Of a stretch of DNA of 64,000 bases, positions 35,283-44,901 are shown piece after piece (position 1 is the stretch's first letter; every line of letters starts with the position of its first letter). Position numbers and translations under genes: made by a program. The notes beneath the pieces are model-generated. The model was not told the origin of the DNA, did not search any database, and was given only the letters and a program-made list of their open reading frames with translations. Origin of the DNA: Leptotrichia sp. oral taxon 879 str. F0557 (GTDB taxonomy: Bacteria > Fusobacteriota > Fusobacteriia > Fusobacteriales > Leptotrichiaceae); assembly GCF_000469385.1 (NCBI RefSeq), contig NZ_KI271304.1:94898-158897 (forward strand), in the 5' to 3' direction.

Positions 35283-35975
35283 CTACACTCCTCTCCGATG
35301 CTGAACAATTTCATCCTTTTCTATTACACCGTCTTTTAATCTGATAATTCTTTTACAATGCTCTGCCACATCTTCCTCATGCGTAACCATTACTATCGTT
35401 GTTCCGTTATCGTTCAATTTTTTAAAAATTTCCAAAACCTCTTCTCCAGATTTTGAATCTAGATTTCCTGTTGGCTCATCTGCAAGAAGTATTTTAGGAT
35501 TGTTTATTATCGCTCTTGCTATTGCCACTCTCTGTCTTTGTCCCCCTGACATCTCATTTGGCTTATGATGGATTCTTTCACCAAGTCCCACACTTTCCAA
35601 TGCTTCAGTTGCCCTTTTTAGCCTTTCAGCTTTCTTTACTCCTGCATACAAAGCTGGAAGAGCCACATTTTCAACTGCCGTCATCTTTGGAAGTAAGTTA
35701 AAAGTTTGGAATACAAACCCTATTTTTTTGTTTCTTACTTCAGCAAGTGCATCTCCTTTTATAGTTGAAACATCTTGATTATCTAAAATATAAGTTCCAG
35801 ATGTAAGGCTGTCAAGACACCCCAAAATATTCATAAGAGTAGATTTTCCACTTCCAGATGGTCCCATAAAAGCTACATATTCTCCTTCACTTACAGAAAG
35901 ATTAAGCCCTTTCAAAACTTTTAATTCCATGCTTCCGTTTTTATATATTTTTACTATATCGCTCACTTTTATCAT
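35283..35975 (-). CDS. MacB-type ABC transporter ATP-binding protein
   Basis: A 230-residue ATPase of the LolD/MacB class. Walker [12 protein letters not shown]-loop FVFQTFNLLP, signature [15 protein letters not shown], Walker B ILLADEPTGNLDS and the H-loop VTHEED are all intact. The Q-x-FNLLPKMTAVENV sequence is typical of exporters pairing with FtsX-like permeases. It starts 27 bp after the adaptor gene and ends 5 bp before the permease. Confidence 0.95.
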   Translation of the reverse strand: MIKVSDIVKIYKNGSMELKVLKGLNLSVSEGEYVAFMGPSGSGKSTLMNILGCLDSLTSGTYILDNQDVSTIKGDALAEVRNKKIGFVFQTFNLLPKMTAVENVALPALYAGVKKAERLKRATEALESVGLGERIHHKPNEMSGGQRQRVAIARAIINNPKILLADEPTGNLDSKSGEEVLEIFKKLNDNGTTIVMVTHEEDVAEHCKRIIRLKDGVIEKDEIVQHRRGV

Positions 35976-36002
35976 AAAAATTTACCTCTAAAGTTTATTT
36001 TT

Positions 36003-37358
36003 CTATCTTGGTGGTGGTCCACCAGGTCCTCCACCTTTTCCTGTTTGTTTTTCTTCCTTAAACATTACACCATTAGGAGCTACTTTCTGTTTTGACGGAT
36101 CGGCAATTTTTATTTTTTGTCCATCTTTCAATCTCTCATCCGCAACAGTGATTACTCTTTCTCCCACTGATATACCAGATTCCACAGCATAAAATGTATC
36201 ATCATTCATTCCAACTTTAATTTCTCTTTTTGAAACTTTATTACCTTTTCCTACAACAAAAGCATAATATTTACCATTTTCATTTATAACTGAACTATAT
36301 GGAAGTCTTGGTACATTTTTACTTTCTTTGTAAAAAATAGTCGCTGTTATCGTAGCACCAGGCTTCAATCCCTTAGTTTCATTTATCTGAATTTTTACAG
36401 TAGTGTTACTTTCATCAAGAGACGAACTCTTTTCAGCCACTCCAGAAATTTGCAAAACAGAGCCTTCTATTTTCTCTCCGTCCGGCAATGAATCTGAAGT
36501 AATCTCAACTCTTTGCCCAACTTGAATATTTTTTACCTCATTGTCTGAAAGGCTTACCTCTACCCTCATGTTTGTTGAATCTGATACTTTAAACAAAGTC
36601 GTTTCAGTATTTACACGGTAATTTTCATCTGCAGTCATTTCTGTAATAACACCATCAACTGGACTTGTTATTTCATCTTTTATAAGTGCCAGATCTTCTT
36701 GTAATGTTGCCAATTCTAATTTTGCTGTCTTTAATGATGTTCTTGCATCTTCAATGCTAGCCTTCTGCTCACTGTCAACTGTATCCAAATCTAGTCTTGA
36801 ATTTCTTAGAGCCTTTCTTGCATCATCTACATTAACCCTTGTTTCCCCACCAACTTTATATAACTCTTCTGCGTTATGCAAATCTCTTGATTTTTGTTGA
36901 ATTTCTAAACTTTTCGACTCTTTTTTTCTTCTAAGTGAGCCTTGAGCATCAGCTATATTTCTTTCATATTTTTGAATTTCCAAAGTTTTCATTTGTATTT
37001 TTCTCAAAGTTTCATTTTTATCAACTGGATAAAATGTCAGCACTACATCACCTTTTTTCACATTATCTCCTTTTTTAAAGAACACTTTGTTTACTCTTTG
37101 ACTTGAAGTTGTAAATACTGAAACCGCATTATCTGACACAACTTGTCCATTCTTTGAAACTGATAACGAAATATCTCCCCTATCAACAGTTGTCACTTCA
37201 TATTCCGGCTCAGCTTCTTTTTTTCCACATGAAACTGCAGCAAATAATATTACAGCAAATATTGTCATAAATTTATAAAAATAATTTTTATTTTTTGACT
37301 CTTTCCTCTTTGATTCAATAGTTTTAGCTATTTCAGAAAATTCTGTATTTATTTCCAC
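36003..37358 (-). CDS. MacA/HlyD-type periplasmic adaptor lipoprotein
   Basis: A 451-residue membrane-fusion protein. An N-terminal cytoplasmic stretch of about 30 residues precedes a membrane/lipoprotein segment with FAAVSCGKK as the likely lipid-attachment cysteine. A biotinyl-lipoyl half (GQVVSDNAVSVFTTS, KKGDNVKKGDVVLTF) follows. A long coiled-coil hairpin (about 120-225) contains ARKALRNSRLDLDTVDSEQK. The second lipoyl half, beta-barrel and membrane-proximal domains come next. The tail is G/P-rich (GKGGGPGGPPPR). It bridges the MacB-like ABC exporter to the outer-membrane factor encoded next door. The start is a GTG at 37358 behind AGGAAAG; the 30-residue extension before a lipobox is unusual, and an internal ATG right before the hydrophobic stretch is an alternative. 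Confidence 0.9.
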   Translation of the reverse strand: MEINTEFSEIAKTIESKRKESKNKNYFYKFMTIFAVILFAAVSCGKKEAEPEYEVTTVDRGDISLSVSKNGQVVSDNAVSVFTTSSQRVNKVFFKKGDNVKKGDVVLTFYPVDKNETLRKIQMKTLEIQKYERNIADAQGSLRRKKESKSLEIQQKSRDLHNAEELYKVGGETRVNVDDARKALRNSRLDLDTVDSEQKASIEDARTSLKTAKLELATLQEDLALIKDEITSPVDGVITEMTADENYRVNTETTLFKVSDSTNMRVEVSLSDNEVKNIQVGQRVEITSDSLPDGEKIEGSVLQISGVAEKSSSLDESNTTVKIQINETKGLKPGATITATIFYKESKNVPRLPYSSVINENGKYYAFVVGKGNKVSKREIKVGMNDDTFYAVESGISVGERVITVADERLKDGQKIKIADPSKQKVAPNGVMFKEEKQTGKGGGPGGPPPR

Positions 37359-37408
37359 AAAATCACCGCTTTCCTAATTTTCGTTTTTATTTTTCATATT
37401 AATAATCT

Positions 37409-38686
37409 CTATTTATAATATTTTATTTTTTTAGTAAATGCTGCAAGTTCATTTTTGGCTGTTTCGTAATCTATTACAGCTTTTTTATAGTTATTCCGTT
37501 TTTCCACATAGTTGGAATACGTGTCAACTCCCAGCTCGTACTTCTTAGCATAAATTTCATATTCTTTTTTCTTGATATTCATTGTATTTTGTGCTGTTAA
37601 TTCATTTGTCTGATAGGTTGTGTAAGTTATCATCTGCTGTCCCGCATTTGACACCAGTTCATTTTTTTTCTGTTCATATTGTAATCTCAATTTATCTGCT
37701 TCATTTTTTAGATCTTCAACAGTATCATTGTATCTTTTAAAAGTTTTTGACACAGATAACCCAACAACAACAGAATGATCCTTTAAGGAATATCCAATAT
37801 CTCCTGATAATTTAGGATACTTGTAATCAATATTTTCCTTTCTTAGCTGTTCACTGTTAAGCTGCGAATTCAATTCTATTGTTTCAGCTTCTGAGAGTCT
37901 AAGAGCATAAAAATCATCCTTTTTCAGTTCAATTTTTTTCAGGTCATCAAGCTTCTCTTTTTCAGGTAAAGTTACATTGTAAACTGTAAATTGTTCTCCT
38001 AAAATTTGCAGTTCCCGCCCAAGATTTTCATATTTTAGCTGAGAATTTTCATATTCTGTTTTTGCTAGTTCATAATCATACTGTGATGCTGTCCCCAGCT
38101 CATATTTTTTAGCCTGAATAGCATAATCTTTTTTAGTATCTTCTAACGCAAGCGCTTCCTGTTCCATTTCCTTCTGTTTATTCTTATAATTTTTATATAA
38201 ATCAATCAAATCACGTATTTCAGAATTTTTAGTAGTTTCATTGTTAATTTTCTGTATATTTCGTGAAATTTGATTAGTTTTTTTATTATAATTATTATCA
38301 CTGTAACCAAAATAATCGTTTAAAGTTTTAGAAATACCAATTTTATTTTCTGTAAGCTCACTGCTTCTAAAATTATATGCATTCCTATAATAAAACATCC
38401 CATACTTTACATTATTTTGCATAGTTAGACCATTTGCTGCTCCGTGTAACGTATAATTATTATCTGAAGTTACACTGACTTCATTCCACTCCCCATTTTT
38501 CAAAGATTTCTCTTTTATATCAAACTTTCTCATATTTTTTTCATTAATTTTTGTCGTATAAGAATTTTTTTCATACTGAGAGATCAAATCATCCACATTA
38601 ACTGCAAAACTCATCGCACTAAATGTAAATAATGCTGATAAAATCTGTATCTTTCTATTTTTAAAATTCAAAAATATCCCAACCAT
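37409..38686 (-). CDS. TolC-family outer membrane efflux protein
   Basis: A 425-residue protein with a signal peptide (IQILSALFTFSAMSFA). Two repeated helical segments, each containing a YELG motif (KKYELGTASQYDYELAKTEY and KKYELGVDTYSNYVEKRNNY), are the hallmark of TolC-type outer-membrane factors. Beta-strand pieces around SGDIGYSLKDHSVVVGLSVS lie between them. It forms the outer-membrane channel of the exporter encoded by the three following genes. AAAGGAG precedes the ATG. A likely extended -10 promoter (TGTTATAAT, ATTATA at 38735-38740 on the plus strand) lies about 50 bp upstream, making it the first gene of the operon. Confidence 0.9.
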   Translation of the reverse strand: MVGIFLNFKNRKIQILSALFTFSAMSFAVNVDDLISQYEKNSYTTKINEKNMRKFDIKEKSLKNGEWNEVSVTSDNNYTLHGAANGLTMQNNVKYGMFYYRNAYNFRSSELTENKIGISKTLNDYFGYSDNNYNKKTNQISRNIQKINNETTKNSEIRDLIDLYKNYKNKQKEMEQEALALEDTKKDYAIQAKKYELGTASQYDYELAKTEYENSQLKYENLGRELQILGEQFTVYNVTLPEKEKLDDLKKIELKKDDFYALRLSEAETIELNSQLNSEQLRKENIDYKYPKLSGDIGYSLKDHSVVVGLSVSKTFKRYNDTVEDLKNEADKLRLQYEQKKNELVSNAGQQMITYTTYQTNELTAQNTMNIKKKEYEIYAKKYELGVDTYSNYVEKRNNYKKAVIDYETAKNELAAFTKKIKYYK

Positions 38687-38958
38687 GTAATCTCCTTTCT
38701 TCTAGAATAAACAGCTTATTTTTTATCAAAATCTATTATAACACTTATTTCATAGAATATCATTTTTTTTTGACAAAATTATGACTTTATTTAATTTTAA
38801 TTTCTTTTTTAAATTTAATAAATATTATGGTTATCTACACTATAATAATTATATAATAAAATCAATAATGAATAAACCATTTTTTAAATTATTTTTATTT
38901 CTATAGTATTTAATTTCTTATCTTAAAATTTAAGAATCTCCATTATAGAATAACTCTA

Positions 38959-38987
38959 TTTACAATTCGATATATTTATTATATAAT
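38959..38987 (+). promoter_or_regulatory. Promoter of the AI-2E-family gene
   Basis: TTTACA (38959-38964), 17-nt spacer, TATAAT (38982-38987), 45 nt before the start codon. The remainder of the 345-bp divergent gap (38687-39031) holds the tolC-side -10 and otherwise only A/T-rich sequence. Confidence 0.75.
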
Positions 38988-39031
38988 AATCTATAAATAA
39001 TAAATTTGAAAAATAAAAAAGGAGTATTTAT

Positions 39032-40192
39032 ATGGCAAGTTACAAAAATTTTGACTTTAAAAAATTATATTTTCTCGTTTATATTGCTTTAATTCTGCTA
39101 GTTGTATTTTTAGCATTTAAACTTGGGATATTTTTGTTTCCATTTACGATAGCATTGTTTTTTTCAATATTGACACGGCCGTTTACACGATTTTTACAAA
39201 AAAGGTTAAAGCTTTCAAAAAAGCTGTCTACGATAATTTCTATTGTAACATTTTTATTAATATTTTTTGGAATTATTGGCTGGGGATCATTAAAATTGAT
39301 AAGTGAAATTTATAAATTATCGCAAAATCTTAATAGTTATAGCGAGATTACACAAAAATTATGGACTGACAGCATGGCAAAAGTTTATACTTATCTTGGA
39401 AATTTCCCGTCAGGATTCACAAAGCAGGTAAATGATACAATAAACAGTTTTATTTCCTCAGGCTCTTCAAAACTTGGAGGATTTATAAAAGGGCTGATAA
39501 GTTTTATTACATCTATTCCGACTGTAATTCTATATATTTGTATAACGATTCTTGCAACTTTCTTTATAAGTCTTGACAGGGATGAAATTGTATCTTTCCT
39601 AGAGCAGCAGCTCCCAAAGTCTTGGCTAGATAAGGTTTTCAATATAAAAACTGATATGTTTACAGTTCTTGGCTCTTATATTAAGGCACAGATTATTTTA
39701 ATGACAATATGTTTTTTTGAACTTCTAATATGTTTAAATTTATTATCATTTTTAGGGCTAAATGTACCGTATCCCCTATTAATGTCAATCATAATCTGTA
39801 TAATCGATGCACTCCCAATATTAGGAGCAGGAACAGTCTTAATCCCATGGGCAGTAATTTCTTTTGCACTATCTGACATAACATTAGGTATTGCCCTAAT
39901 AATAATTTACCTATTTGTCCTTTCTGTAAGACAAATGCTAGAACCAAAGCTGGTAAGCCAAAATTTAGGAGTCCATCCATTAATTACACTAATCTCAATG
40001 TACTCAGGATTCAAAATTTTTGGTGTAATGGGATTCCTGATTGGGCCTGTTGTAATGATTATTTTGAAAAATGTATTTTCAAGAGAACTGGAAGTCGGAT
40101 TTTTCAGAGATATTTTTGGTGATCCCTCTGACAATAGTAAACTTAATTTAGAAAAAAAGAATAAAGAAAATATTAAAAAAAGAAGGACATAG
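39032..40192 (+). CDS. AI-2E family transporter
   Basis: A 386-residue membrane protein with about eight helices and the family motif pattern FPFTIALFFSILTRPFTRFLQ near the start. LIPWAVISFALSDITLGIALIIIY and EPKLVSQNLGVHPLITLISMYSGFKIFG follow in the C-terminal half. Members have been linked to autoinducer-2 export (TqsA), sodium-proton exchange and sporulation, so the substrate is open. AAAGGAG precedes the ATG. Its C-terminal codons form one arm of a terminator shared with the convergent OmpA gene. Confidence 0.9.
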   Translation: MASYKNFDFKKLYFLVYIALILLVVFLAFKLGIFLFPFTIALFFSILTRPFTRFLQKRLKLSKKLSTIISIVTFLLIFFGIIGWGSLKLISEIYKLSQNLNSYSEITQKLWTDSMAKVYTYLGNFPSGFTKQVNDTINSFISSGSSKLGGFIKGLISFITSIPTVILYICITILATFFISLDRDEIVSFLEQQLPKSWLDKVFNIKTDMFTVLGSYIKAQIILMTICFFELLICLNLLSFLGLNVPYPLLMSIIICIIDALPILGAGTVLIPWAVISFALSDITLGIALIIIYLFVLSVRQMLEPKLVSQNLGVHPLITLISMYSGFKIFGVMGFLIGPVVMIILKNVFSRELEVGFFRDIFGDPSDNSKLNLEKKNKENIKKRRT

Positions 40193-40214
40193 TTTTTACA
40201 CTTGTCCTTTTTTT
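40179..40214. terminator. Bidirectional terminator overlapping two convergent stop codons
   Basis: AAGGACA (40183-40189) and TGTCCTT (40203-40209) pair, with A-run before and T-run after. The arms are the last codons of the AI-2E gene (stop 40190-40192) and of the OmpA gene (stop 40196-40198). It works on both strands. Confidence 0.8.
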
Positions 40215-41014
40215 ACAAATCTAAATTCTACTCTTCGATTTCTTTCTCTTCCCTCTTCCGTATCATTTGTCTTGATTGGATTGTTTTCACCGCGTCCTAT
40301 TAAATCCACAACTCTATCTTTCGAAAGCCCGATCTCTATCAATTTTGAACTAACCTTTTCTGCTCTTCTTAATGATAATCTTTTATTATACGAAGACGAA
40401 CCGCTTTTATCAGTATATCCAATAATTGACACAAGAAAATCATTTTTCTCGATATAATCCTTTATGTCTCTCAGTACAGGATAGGCTTCTTTCTTTAAAT
40501 CTGTACTATTTTTATGAAAGTTCAAATCGTTTGATCTGAGAGTTATAATCTCTGATTTTGATATTTGTACTTTTTCTGGATTATTTATTGGGCTTTCTTG
40601 AATTTCAGAAATAGTTGCTGTTGTCTCTTCTGTTGTTTCAGTTTGTGTTGAAACTACTTCTACAGGTTTAACATTTTGAACAGATTGTGCCTGTGTTTTT
40701 TGTTGCGATTGGCTAACATGATTTTTTTCAGTATTATAATATGTTGCTTGAATTCTGTTATTAACTATCTTTGTTCCTGTTCCGTCCTGTGTCAAAGCAA
40801 CCGTAATTAAATCAGGATTATCTGTTGTTACAGCCGTTTTTTGTGGATTTGGTGTATCAAGTGTAGGAACCTCATTTACCGTTTCCTGCTGTATATCTGC
40901 CACATTCGCACGAATTATATCCTTTCTCATATCGGAAGTTGTCATTTTTTCAGATACCGTAGGTACCGCCATTGCAACCAATGAAGAAACTGCAACTAAT
41001 GTAGGCCTTTTCAT
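40196..41014 (-). CDS. OmpA-family peptidoglycan-binding protein
   Basis: A 272-residue exported protein. Residues 1-20 are a signal peptide (RPTLVAVSSLVAMAVPTVSE). About 20-150 is a T/Q/V-rich, low-complexity region with no recognisable barrel. About 155-270 is an OmpA C-terminal domain: LNFHKNSTDLKKEAYPVLRDI, GYTDKSGSSSYNKRLSLRRA and GRGENNPIKTNDTEEGRERNRRVEF. The conserved D and R that hold diaminopimelate or lanthionine-type peptidoglycan are present. It probably tethers the envelope to the wall. AGGAGG precedes the ATG. It lies 34 bp after the amino-acid-binding gene on the same strand and may be read from it. Confidence 0.9.
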   Translation of the reverse strand: MKRPTLVAVSSLVAMAVPTVSEKMTTSDMRKDIIRANVADIQQETVNEVPTLDTPNPQKTAVTTDNPDLITVALTQDGTGTKIVNNRIQATYYNTEKNHVSQSQQKTQAQSVQNVKPVEVVSTQTETTEETTATISEIQESPINNPEKVQISKSEIITLRSNDLNFHKNSTDLKKEAYPVLRDIKDYIEKNDFLVSIIGYTDKSGSSSYNKRLSLRRAEKVSSKLIEIGLSKDRVVDLIGRGENNPIKTNDTEEGRERNRRVEFRFVKKGQV

Positions 41015-41047
41015 GATTTGCTCTTCCTCCTATTTTAATAAAGTATT

Positions 41048-41791
41048 TTATTTTTGACTGTTTTCAAGACCATATTTTTTAATTAATTCATTATATTTTC
41101 CATTTTCTTTCATTTTTTTCAATTCAGCATTTATTTGTTTTACCAACTCTTGATTTTTTCCTTTATTAAGAGCCATTGCCATTCCGATTTTAGCTGATTT
41201 TTCATCAAAAATTTCCATTTCAGGATTTTTCTTCATGTATTCTTCAGCTACTGCTTTTTCAAGAATAATTACATCAATTTTTCCTGCTTTTAAATCTAAA
41301 ATAGTATTTACTGTACTTTCGTTTGGTACAACAGTTGCTCCATTAATCTCTTTTGCTTCTATTTCTTGAATTGTTCCAAGCTGAACTCCAATTTTCTTAC
41401 CACCTAATGTAGTTGGTGTAACTGCAGTATTACCTTTTTTTCTTATGTAAGTTTCTTTTGAAACAAAGTAATCATCAGTAAAATCTACTGATTTTTTTCT
41501 TTCTTCAGTTGAACTCATACCAGATACAATAATATCAATTTTTCCCGCTTTCAATGCTGGAATCAATCCATCAAATGATTGGTCAATAATTTCAACTTTA
41601 TATCCAAGATTTTTTCCAATTTCATTTATAAGATCAACATCAAATCCAGTAACTTGTCCATTTTCAACATATTCAAATGGAGCAAAAACTGCATTTAATC
41701 CTACTCTTAATTTTTTCTCCCCATTATCTTTTTTTCCACACGATATAATTCCAAAAATTACTAATGTTATCATCAAAAATATTTTTTTCAT
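41048..41791 (-). CDS. Amino-acid ABC transporter substrate-binding lipoprotein
   Basis: A 247-residue SBP_bac_3 family protein. A lipobox GIISCGKKD ends the signal peptide. LRVGLNAVFAPFEYVENGQVTGFDVDLINEIGKNLG and IVSGMSSTEERKKSVDFTDDYF are the typical ligand-binding motifs (R in TEERK contacts the amino-acid carboxylate). It captures a polar amino acid for the permease and ATPase upstream. Ligand identity cannot be fixed from sequence. It is the last gene of the importer operon, 58 bp after the ATPase. Confidence 0.93.
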   Translation of the reverse strand: MKKIFLMITLVIFGIISCGKKDNGEKKLRVGLNAVFAPFEYVENGQVTGFDVDLINEIGKNLGYKVEIIDQSFDGLIPALKAGKIDIIVSGMSSTEERKKSVDFTDDYFVSKETYIRKKGNTAVTPTTLGGKKIGVQLGTIQEIEAKEINGATVVPNESTVNTILDLKAGKIDVIILEKAVAEEYMKKNPEMEIFDEKSAKIGMAMALNKGKNQELVKQINAELKKMKENGKYNELIKKYGLENSQK

Positions 41792-41849
41792 ATTTTTTCC
41801 TCTCTTTCTCTATTTAATTTTATTTAAAATCGTTTTAACTAATAATCTT

Positions 41850-42578
41850 TTAGTGATTTAACACTTTTTCTAAAAACTCTCTTGCTCTTTCTGTTTTTGG
41901 ATTGTCAAATAAATCCTGCGGTCTTGCATCTTCTAGAATATATCCTCCATCCATAAAAAATACTCTATTAGCTACATTTCTTGCAAATCCCATTTCGTGT
42001 GTTACCACAATCATTGTCATTCCCGCATTTGCAAGCTCCTTCATAACTTCCAGAACTTCCCCTATCATTTCAGGATCAAGTGCGGATGTTGGCTCATCAA
42101 ACAGAATTACTTTAGGATTCATTGCTAATGCCCTTGCAATTGCAACCCTTTGTTTCTGTCCACCAGACAGCTTATTTGGATAAACATCTTTTTTATCAGC
42201 AAGTCCCACTTTTTCCAGTAATTCTATTGCCAGTTTTTCTGCCTCAGCTTTTGGCATTTTTTTTAATCTAATTGGTCCCAAAGTAATGTTTTCCAGTACA
42301 GTTTTATGTGGATACAAATTAAAGTGCTGGAACACCATTCCGACTTCCTCACGAATTTTATTTATATCCGCCTTACGTTCCAAAATATTTTTATTATTTA
42401 TTTTAATCTCTCCTGATGTAGGTTCTTCAAGCCTATTTATACAACGTAAGAATGTTGATTTTCCACTTCCAGAAGGTCCTATAATCGAAATTACTTCTCC
42501 TTCTTTTATTTCTGTACTAATTCCTTTTAAAACTTCCAATTCGCCATATTTTTTCTTCAAATCTTTTATCTTAATCAT
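41850..42578 (-). CDS. Polar amino-acid ABC transporter ATP-binding protein
   Basis: A 242-residue ATPase of the GlnQ/ArtP/HisP group: Walker [20 protein letters not shown]-loop [18 protein letters not shown], signature [17 protein letters not shown], Walker [16 protein letters not shown] and H-loop [12 protein letters not shown]. All are intact. Its start overlaps the permease stop by 8 nt. It energises amino-acid uptake. Confidence 0.96.
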   Translation of the reverse strand: MIKIKDLKKKYGELEVLKGISTEIKEGEVISIIGPSGSGKSTFLRCINRLEEPTSGEIKINNKNILERKADINKIREEVGMVFQHFNLYPHKTVLENITLGPIRLKKMPKAEAEKLAIELLEKVGLADKKDVYPNKLSGGQKQRVAIARALAMNPKVILFDEPTSALDPEMIGEVLEVMKELANAGMTMIVVTHEMGFARNVANRVFFMDGGYILEDARPQDLFDNPKTERAREFLEKVLNH

Positions 42579-43308
42579 TTTCCTTTAATCTCATCTCCAA
42601 TCGTTTCCCAATAAATGAGAATAATTTTACGCTGATATAATAAACCAAACCAGTAAACAATATTGGTTTTACACTATAATATACAGCTTGTAAGCTTTTA
42701 CTGTTCATTGTAATGTCTACGACACTAATATATCCCACAACGGCTGTTTCCTTAAATAAATTTATAAATTCATTTAAAAGTGCTGGCAAAATATTTTTTA
42801 TTGCCTGCGGCATTATAATTTCATTCATTGCCATTCTATAAGGCATCCCAGTTGCTCTTGCAGCTTCCATTTGTCCTTTGTCTATACTTTCAATTCCAGA
42901 ACGGATTGTCTCTTCTACATAAGCTGCACTATTAAGTCCTAAAGCAATTAATGCAATCCAGTAATTATTAAATATCACAACTACAAAAGATAGTGTCAAA
43001 AGTTGCAAAACCATAGGAGTTCCTCGCATTATATCAACATATTCATCAATAATAACGTCTTTTATCATATCTAAAACTTCTATATTGGTTTTCTGAAATT
43101 TTAAAAATGCTAAAAACATTCCCAAAAGAATACCAATAGCAGCTCCTCCAACTGTAAGCCCCAATGTAGTTATAAAGTAACTGTTCGCATAAATTTGCCA
43201 CTCTTTTGGTTTCATATCATATGGAAACACAAGAAGTACAGCAACAGTTACAACTGCTATAAAAAATGATGTTTTTACTATTTTTCGTGTTTTTTCCAAT
43301 TCTTCCAT
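42571..43308 (-). CDS. Polar amino-acid ABC transporter permease
   Basis: A 245-residue inner-membrane permease of the HisM/GlnP type with about five helices. The family loop [17 protein letters not shown] and the EAA-like coupling motif [38 protein letters not shown] are clear. The N-terminal helix [22 protein letters not shown] segment precedes the domain. It is first in the operon behind a good promoter. Confidence 0.94.
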   Translation of the reverse strand: MEELEKTRKIVKTSFFIAVVTVAVLLVFPYDMKPKEWQIYANSYFITTLGLTVGGAAIGILLGMFLAFLKFQKTNIEVLDMIKDVIIDEYVDIMRGTPMVLQLLTLSFVVVIFNNYWIALIALGLNSAAYVEETIRSGIESIDKGQMEAARATGMPYRMAMNEIIMPQAIKNILPALLNEFINLFKETAVVGYISVVDITMNSKSLQAVYYSVKPILFTGLVYYISVKLFSFIGKRLEMRLKEND

Positions 43309-43371
43309 TATATTTAATGAACTTTAATTTTTGTTCATATCCTCCTTACCATTAAAAATTATTATAATATT

Positions 43372-43400
43372 ATTATACCTAATATTTATAGGTTTTTCAA
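43372..43400 (-). promoter_or_regulatory. Promoter of the amino-acid importer operon with an internal inverted repeat
   Basis: On the minus strand TTGAAA (43395-43400), 17-nt spacer, TATAAT (43372-43377). The spacer contains ACCTATAAATATTAGGT, an inverted repeat with 5-bp arms that could hold an operator. The rest of the 280-bp gap up to 43588 shows nothing clear. Confidence 0.7.
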
Positions 43401-43588
43401 TAAAAAGTTTTTATTTTATTATTTAATTTAGTACTTTTCTTATCTTTATTCATTTTCAAAGAAGATTAAATATTTTTTCAAAATATTTTTAAATAATTAA
43501 GTGATATAGTTACTTGATTTTGGAAATGATGTTTATAAATTCAGTAAAATTTCCAAAACGAAAATTAATTTAAAAAGGAGTTATAACT

Positions 43589-44098
43589 ATGAAATTATTT
43601 AAATTTTTATTTTTTTCAGTTATTGTATTAATTGCAGGCTTAGGTTACTACATTTACACTCAAAATCAGTTAAAAATTCCAGATTCTATGGTAAAAAGTG
43701 CTGTTGCTTCGAAATTTCCAATAGAAAAATCCTATCCCCTTGGAAAAATTAAACTATTTAATCCAAAAGTACATTTTGAGAATGATAAGTTAATTATTGA
43801 AGCAGAATACCTAAATGATGCATTAAATGATCAGATTAGCGGAACAATGACCTTTGCAACTGACATTCGTTATGATCCAATGAAATCAAATCTTTATCTC
43901 GAGGACTTCCAAATTGTAAGACTTACAAAAGAAAATAAAGAAATTGATCTTGATAAAAAACCTATTATCAGAACAGGCTTAAATTATGCTTTTAGTCAGC
44001 TTGAAAAAAAAGAAATTCTGAATTTATCAGGAGTTGAAAAATTTCAAATGATAAAGGATATAAAAATTGAAAATAATAAATTGACTGTTGTTAAATAA
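43589..44098 (+). CDS. DUF1439 domain-containing exported protein
   Basis: A 169-residue protein with an N-terminal signal/anchor helix (FLFFSVIVLIAGLGYYIY). A DUF1439 (YceB-like) domain follows: MVKSAVASKFPIEKSYPLG, then LNDQISGTMTFATDIRYDPMKSNLYLEDFQI and SGVEKFQMIKDIKIENNKL. The fold belongs to lipid-binding-like envelope proteins in E. coli YceB, but the function is unknown. Here there is no lipoprotein cysteine, so it is probably membrane-anchored. AAAGGAG precedes the ATG. It is isolated on the plus strand. Confidence 0.8.
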   Translation: MKLFKFLFFSVIVLIAGLGYYIYTQNQLKIPDSMVKSAVASKFPIEKSYPLGKIKLFNPKVHFENDKLIIEAEYLNDALNDQISGTMTFATDIRYDPMKSNLYLEDFQIVRLTKENKEIDLDKKPIIRTGLNYAFSQLEKKEILNLSGVEKFQMIKDIKIENNKLTVVK

Positions 44099-44114
44099 AA
44101 AATAATTTTAATTA

Positions 44115-44462
44115 TTATTCAGTTAAAATTTTATGTTTGAAAAAACGTTCCTGAAATTCAACCAGTACTTCCATTTGGGAAACTGTATAATTTTTCCCAT
44201 CTGGAATTACTATAAGTTTATTTTCTTCATCATCATACCTATACACAATAGCTCTACATATTCCACAAAATTCATCAACAGGTTCAAAAACTCCCAAAAT
44301 ATACACATCTATTTCTTCTCCATCTTCACTAATAGTATTTGGAATATATCCATAATTTACTGGATATAAAAAATTATATTTAGGATGCCTTTCTCCCATT
44401 TTTCTATCCATCTTTACATGTATTTTTTGTCCTAAAAATTTTTTATAATTATCTAAACTCAT
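44115..44462 (-). CDS. Short-form inorganic pyrophosphatase
   Basis: A 115-residue, PF00719-like protein. KYNFLYPVNYGYIPNTISEDGEEIDVYILG carries the family's Y-x-x-NYGYIP and D-G-x-x-(I)DVY motifs; in the standard enzyme the second is DGDPIDV with metal-binding aspartates. It is shorter than the usual 170-180 residues and has E-E in place of the first D-P, a known short group found in Firmicutes and relatives. Activity on pyrophosphate is therefore likely but not assured. It is transcribed convergently with the DUF1439 gene and follows azlD by 60 bp. Confidence 0.8.
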   Translation of the reverse strand: MSLDNYKKFLGQKIHVKMDRKMGERHPKYNFLYPVNYGYIPNTISEDGEEIDVYILGVFEPVDEFCGICRAIVYRYDDEENKLIVIPDGKNYTVSQMEVLVEFQERFFKHKILTE

Positions 44463-44522
44463 AAAAATCCTTTTTAAATATCAATTTTAATTTATATTTC
44501 TTTAAAATTTTTCTGTTTTTAT

Positions 44523-44861
44523 TTAAAAACTTCCTTTTAACATTCCTAAAAAATATATCACTGCAATAGAAACAATTATTATTATTCCCAGATTCGTCTT
44601 CCTAAAAGTTAAATATGCCACGATTGCCATTCCAATCAGAACTCTTATTATGTCAAAATTTGTACTTCCAGTAGAAGTAAAAATATCTGGAAATACTAAT
44701 ACTGTCAGTACTGTATAAGGAAGTGCTTCAAAGAATTTATTAACTTTTAGGTTGTTTTCTGGAATTTTTACAAATATTGGCAATGTCCTCAGTATTACCG
44801 TCATGATTATGAGTGTCATCAAAATCATTGTTAAAATCCCTAAATTTTCGTTATAATTCAA
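44523..44861 (-). CDS. azlD: AzlD-family branched-chain amino-acid transport protein
   Basis: A 112-residue membrane protein with three to four helices (LTMILMTLIIMTVILRTLPIF, PYTVLTVLVFPDIF, and VLIGMAIVAYLTF with NLGIIIIVSIAVIYFLGML). The TxxxR-LP motif around TVILRTLPIF is typical. It pairs with AzlC to export branched-chain amino acids or analogues. The open frame begins at 44939, inside azlC, but AAAGGAAG is 10 nt before a TTG at 44861; that start gives the normal family length. Confidence 0.88.
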   Translation of the reverse strand: MNYNENLGILTMILMTLIIMTVILRTLPIFVKIPENNLKVNKFFEALPYTVLTVLVFPDIFTSTGSTNFDIIRVLIGMAIVAYLTFRKTNLGIIIIVSIAVIYFLGMLKGSF

Positions 44862-44901
44862 TCTTATCACTTCCTTTCCCTTTATTAATTTAATCGTTTT
44901 C

